In this document: in pieces, positions 61,568 to 64,000 of the stretch | How positions within the stretch are numbered: position 1 is the first letter of the stretch | How the letters are laid out: each line of letters begins with the position of its first letter | Assembly: GCF_000283515.1 (NCBI RefSeq) | Contig: NC_015976.1 | Coordinates: 186,001 to 250,000, forward strand | Length of the DNA: 64,000 nucleotides | Direction: 5' to 3' | DNA from: Sphingobium sp. SYK-6 | GTDB lineage: Bacteria; Pseudomonadota; Alphaproteobacteria; Sphingomonadales; Sphingomonadaceae | Notes under the pieces: model-generated | The model's input: the letters and a program-made list of their open reading frames with translations, nothing else | Database searches by the model: none | What the model was told of the DNA's origin: nothing | Position numbers and translations under genes: made by a program

Positions 61568-64000
61568 GTGAAAAAATTCTCCAACCAAACATTGCTGAAG
61601 GTCGCTGCGGCGCCGGCCGTGCTGGGCCTCGCCCTGCTGTCGACGGCGGCCAACGCGCAGGAGCCGCAGGGTGCGGACGACGCGGAAACCGGTGACGTCA
61701 TCATCATCACCGGCTCGCTCATCAAGAACCCCAACCTGCAGGGCTCGACGCCGGTCAATGTGACCACCGCCGACGAAATCGACCTTCTCCAGTCGAACGT
61801 CGCCGAAGAGATGCTGCGTGAAATCCCGGGCATCGTGCCGAGCATCGGCTCCGCGGTGAACAACGGCAACGGCGGTAACTCCTTCGTCAACCTTCGCGGC
61901 CTGGGCTCCAACCGCAACGTCGTCCTGCTCGATGGCGTGCGCATCGTCCCCGCCGACCTGGTGGGCCGCGTCGACCTCAACAACATCCCGCTCGCCCTCA
62001 TCGAGCGCGTGGACGTGCTGACCGGCGGCGCCTCGACCACCTACGGTGCCGACGCCATCTCGGGTGTCGTCAACTTCGTCACGAAGCAGGACTTCACCGG
62101 CCTCGAAGCCACCGCTGCCAGCCAGATCACCGAGCGCGGCGACGGCAAGACCTATCGCTTCGACGTGACCACGGGCGTCAGCTTCGACGACGGCCGCGGC
62201 AACATCGTCCTCTCCGTCGGCTACCAGCATGCTGATCCGGTCTATCAGGGCCAGCGCAAGATCGGCATGAACACCATCGGTTCCTACACCGGCGCTTCGG
62301 CCGGTTCTGGTACCGCGGTTCCCACCCGCTTCAGCGTCCCGGGTTCGGGCACGCTGCAAATCGCGCCCGACGGCCAGTCGCTCGTCGGCACCTATGCGCC
62401 GTTCAACTTCGCGCCGGACAACATCTTCCAGACGCCGTTCGAGCGCTACAACATCTACTCGGCTGCTCGCTATGAAGTCGCCGACGGGATCGAAGTCTAT
62501 TCGCGCGGCCTATTCACGAAGAACACGGTCGACACGATCATCGCGCCCTCCGGCGCATTCGGTATCGCCGTCGACATTCCGCTGAGCAACCCCTACCTGC
62601 CCACTGGCATCCGCAACCAGTTCTGTTCGGCCTTCGACATCTCGGGTGCGGATTGCGCTGCAGCCGCCACCGCGACCGATCCGAGCGATCCGGCCTACCG
62701 GGAAGTGACCACGGCCATGTTCCGCCGCGCGGTCGAAGTCGGTCCGCGTATCAGCGAATATTCGAACACCGTGTTCGACTATCGCCTCGGCCTGCGTGCC
62801 GGCGTCACGGACTCGATCGATTTCGACGTCTACGGCGCCTATGGCGAGGCCGAGCAGGTCCAGACCATCATGGGCTACACGCTGAACTCGCGCGTGCGTG
62901 AATCGCTGCTGGCGACCAACACCACGACCTGCCTCGACGGCACGCGTTCGGACTGCGTTCCCGTCAACTGGTTCGGCGCCACGCCCGGTGGCTTCACCAG
63001 CGAGCAGATCGACTTCCTCACCGGCGAGAGCACGGTGCGCGTCAAGACGTCGCTTACCCAGGCCCACGCCACCCTGTCGGGTGACTTCGGCGTGGCCAGC
63101 CCGCTCGCGGCTGACCCGATCAGCTTCGCCGTCGCCGGCGAGTACCGCAAGTACACGGCGCAGCAGGCATCCGACACGCTGGCAGAGAGCGGCGATCTGG
63201 GCGGCTCCGGCGGCCCGGCTCCGAACATCCGCGGCGCCTTCGACGTCTACGAGGCCATCGGCGAGCTGGTCGTCCCGGTCGTGACGGACAAGCCCTTCTT
63301 CGAAGAGCTGACGATCCAGGCAGGTATCCGCTACTCGAGCTACACGATTGATGCCGTGGGCACGCCGAGCTTCGATACGACGACTTGGAAGGTGCAGGGT
63401 ACCTGGACCCCGACGCCGGGCTTCACGCTCCGCGGCGGTTACTCGCGTGCCGTTCGTGCGCCGAACATCAACGAGCTGTTCGCGCCCGTCAGCACCGGCC
63501 TCACCAGCCTGAGCTCCGATCCGTGCGCCTCGATCAATGACGAAGGCGTGCGCATCTCGCCCGGACCGACGGGTGTTCTGCGTGATGTCTGCCTTGCGCA
63601 GGGTGCAACGCCGGCCAACGTCGACTCGATCAACGTGCCGATCGCCAGCCAGGCCAACCAGACGAGCGGCGGCAACATCAACCTGAAGCCGGAAACGTCG
63701 AACAGCTACACGATCGGCGCGATTTTCCAGCCGGCCGTGCTGTCGGGCTTCTCGGCCACGATCGACTATTACAACATCAAGCTGACCGGCGCGATTTCCA
63801 CGCCGACGCCGGGTGACGCGATGGATGCCTGCTTTGCAGGCAGCAACCTGAGCCCGACGAACCCGGCTTGTACGGTCATCCGTCGCGATCCGCTCACGGG
63901 CGGCCTGAACGGTGATCCGACGACGACGCCGGGCCTCTTCCTGGCTTCGTCGAACCTCGGCGAGCTGGCGACGGACGGCATCGACCTCACGATGAACTAT
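61568..64000 (+). CDS. TonB-dependent receptor (3' truncated by the window)
   Basis: Reads in frame from GTG 61568 to the window end: 811 codons with no stop. AGGGA stands about 9 bases before the GTG. A signal peptide (KVAAAPAVLGLALLSTAANAQ) leads to an acidic TonB-box region with GDVIIITGSLIKNP. The plug contains PVNVTTADEIDLLQSNVAEE, then RGLGSNRNVVLLDGVRIVPA and VLTGGASTTYGADAISGVVN. Barrel strands follow, including GGYSRAVRAPNINELFAPVS and FQPAVLSGFSATIDYYNIKL. It belongs to the same broad group as the receptor at 48788-51841. Substrate unknown; about 100-200 residues should lie beyond the window. Confidence 0.93.
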   Translation, partial: MKKFSNQTLLKVAAAPAVLGLALLSTAANAQEPQGADDAETGDVIIITGSLIKNPNLQGSTPVNVTTADEIDLLQSNVAEEMLREIPGIVPSIGSAVNNGNGGNSFVNLRGLGSNRNVVLLDGVRIVPADLVGRVDLNNIPLALIERVDVLTGGASTTYGADAISGVVNFVTKQDFTGLEATAASQITERGDGKTYRFDVTTGVSFDDGRGNIVLSVGYQHADPVYQGQRKIGMNTIGSYTGASAGSGTAVPTRFSVPGSGTLQIAPDGQSLVGTYAPFNFAPDNIFQTPFERYNIYSAARYEVADGIEVYSRGLFTKNTVDTIIAPSGAFGIAVDIPLSNPYLPTGIRNQFCSAFDISGADCAAAATATDPSDPAYREVTTAMFRRAVEVGPRISEYSNTVFDYRLGLRAGVTDSIDFDVYGAYGEAEQVQTIMGYTLNSRVRESLLATNTTTCLDGTRSDCVPVNWFGATPGGFTSEQIDFLTGESTVRVKTSLTQAHATLSGDFGVASPLAADPISFAVAGEYRKYTAQQASDTLAESGDLGGSGGPAPNIRGAFDVYEAIGELVVPVVTDKPFFEELTIQAGIRYSSYTIDAVGTPSFDTTTWKVQGTWTPTPGFTLRGGYSRAVRAPNINELFAPVSTGLTSLSSDPCASINDEGVRISPGPTGVLRDVCLAQGATPANVDSINVPIASQANQTSGGNINLKPETSNSYTIGAIFQPAVLSGFSATIDYYNIKLTGAISTPTPGDAMDACFAGSNLSPTNPACTVIRRDPLTGGLNGDPTTTPGLFLASSNLGELATDGIDLTMNY

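Noticed and set aside
1..64000. tRNA, rRNA, prophage, integron and insertion-sequence signatures
   Set aside because: Looked for by eye on both strands; no transposase, integrase, terminal inverted repeats flanked by target duplications, or tRNA cloverleaf was recognised. A tRNA scan would be decisive.

Overview
This window is a gene-dense, high-G+C chromosomal segment that most resembles an alphaproteobacterium of the Sphingomonadales. The basis is mixed: two exported proteins end in the PEPxxWA-type sorting tail typical of sphingomonads, two large TonB-dependent receptors are present, and neighbourhoods such as argH / small lipoprotein / lysA and ftsK / lolA / xthA fit that order. The genus cannot be fixed from the sequence. 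No rRNA, tRNA, CRISPR array, prophage or intact insertion sequence was found. Many genes overlap by ATGA or TGATG, so short tightly coupled operons are the rule.

Layout. 1-8.3 kb: the 3' part of a FAD-dependent dehydrogenase, a hypothetical gene, a TlpA-type thioredoxin lipoprotein divergent from argH, then lipoprotein, lysA, a siroheme-synthase-like gene, an atypical OmpR-type regulator and an SMP-30 lactonase. 8.3-14.8 kb: an S9 peptidase and a PEPxxWA protein on the minus strand, then ispG, a pentad-repeat protein and a class A beta-lactamase on the plus strand, and a minus-strand lipoprotein. 14.9-22.3 kb: a plus-strand run of DMT exporter, GNAT, ftsK, lolA, xthA, ribA and an L,D-transpeptidase-like gene. 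22.3-24.6 kb: an alpha/beta hydrolase flanked by a roughly 107-bp direct repeat of the transpeptidase tail, then a second PEPxxWA protein.

24.8-34.1 kb is entirely minus strand: an Atm1-type ABC exporter, a ligand-poor intradiol-dioxygenase-like Tat lipoprotein, glutaminase with a dicarboxylate symporter and an MFS pump, and metX-GNAT-metW. 34.3-45.6 kb: hisC-tyrA, an outer-membrane barrel candidate, rnr, a YbdG-type mechanosensitive channel, a soluble PAS/MCP-like protein, dapD, and glcG-glcB. 45.9-51.8 kb: a response regulator, histidine kinase and lipoprotein operon followed by a TonB-dependent receptor.

51.9-64 kb: a truncated GNAT remnant; a three-gene minus-strand operon (BON-OmpA protein, a 29-residue membrane peptide, a membrane-anchored helix-hairpin-helix protein); a SIMPL protein; gloA and gloB with a glyoxalase-tail remnant between them; purD divergent from xseA; an M23 endopeptidase homologue; a hypothetical exported protein; and the 5' part of a second TonB-dependent receptor that starts with GTG and runs off the window.

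Most genes are housekeeping: arginine, lysine, methionine, histidine/tyrosine, purine, riboflavin, siroheme and isoprenoid synthesis, glyoxylate use, DNA repair and segregation, and envelope maintenance. The less ordinary parts are the BON-OmpA/micro-TM/HHH operon, the ispG/pentad/beta-lactamase cluster, the degenerate enzyme domains (siroheme synthase, RibA N-terminus, intradiol dioxygenase) and several gene remnants in intergenic gaps.
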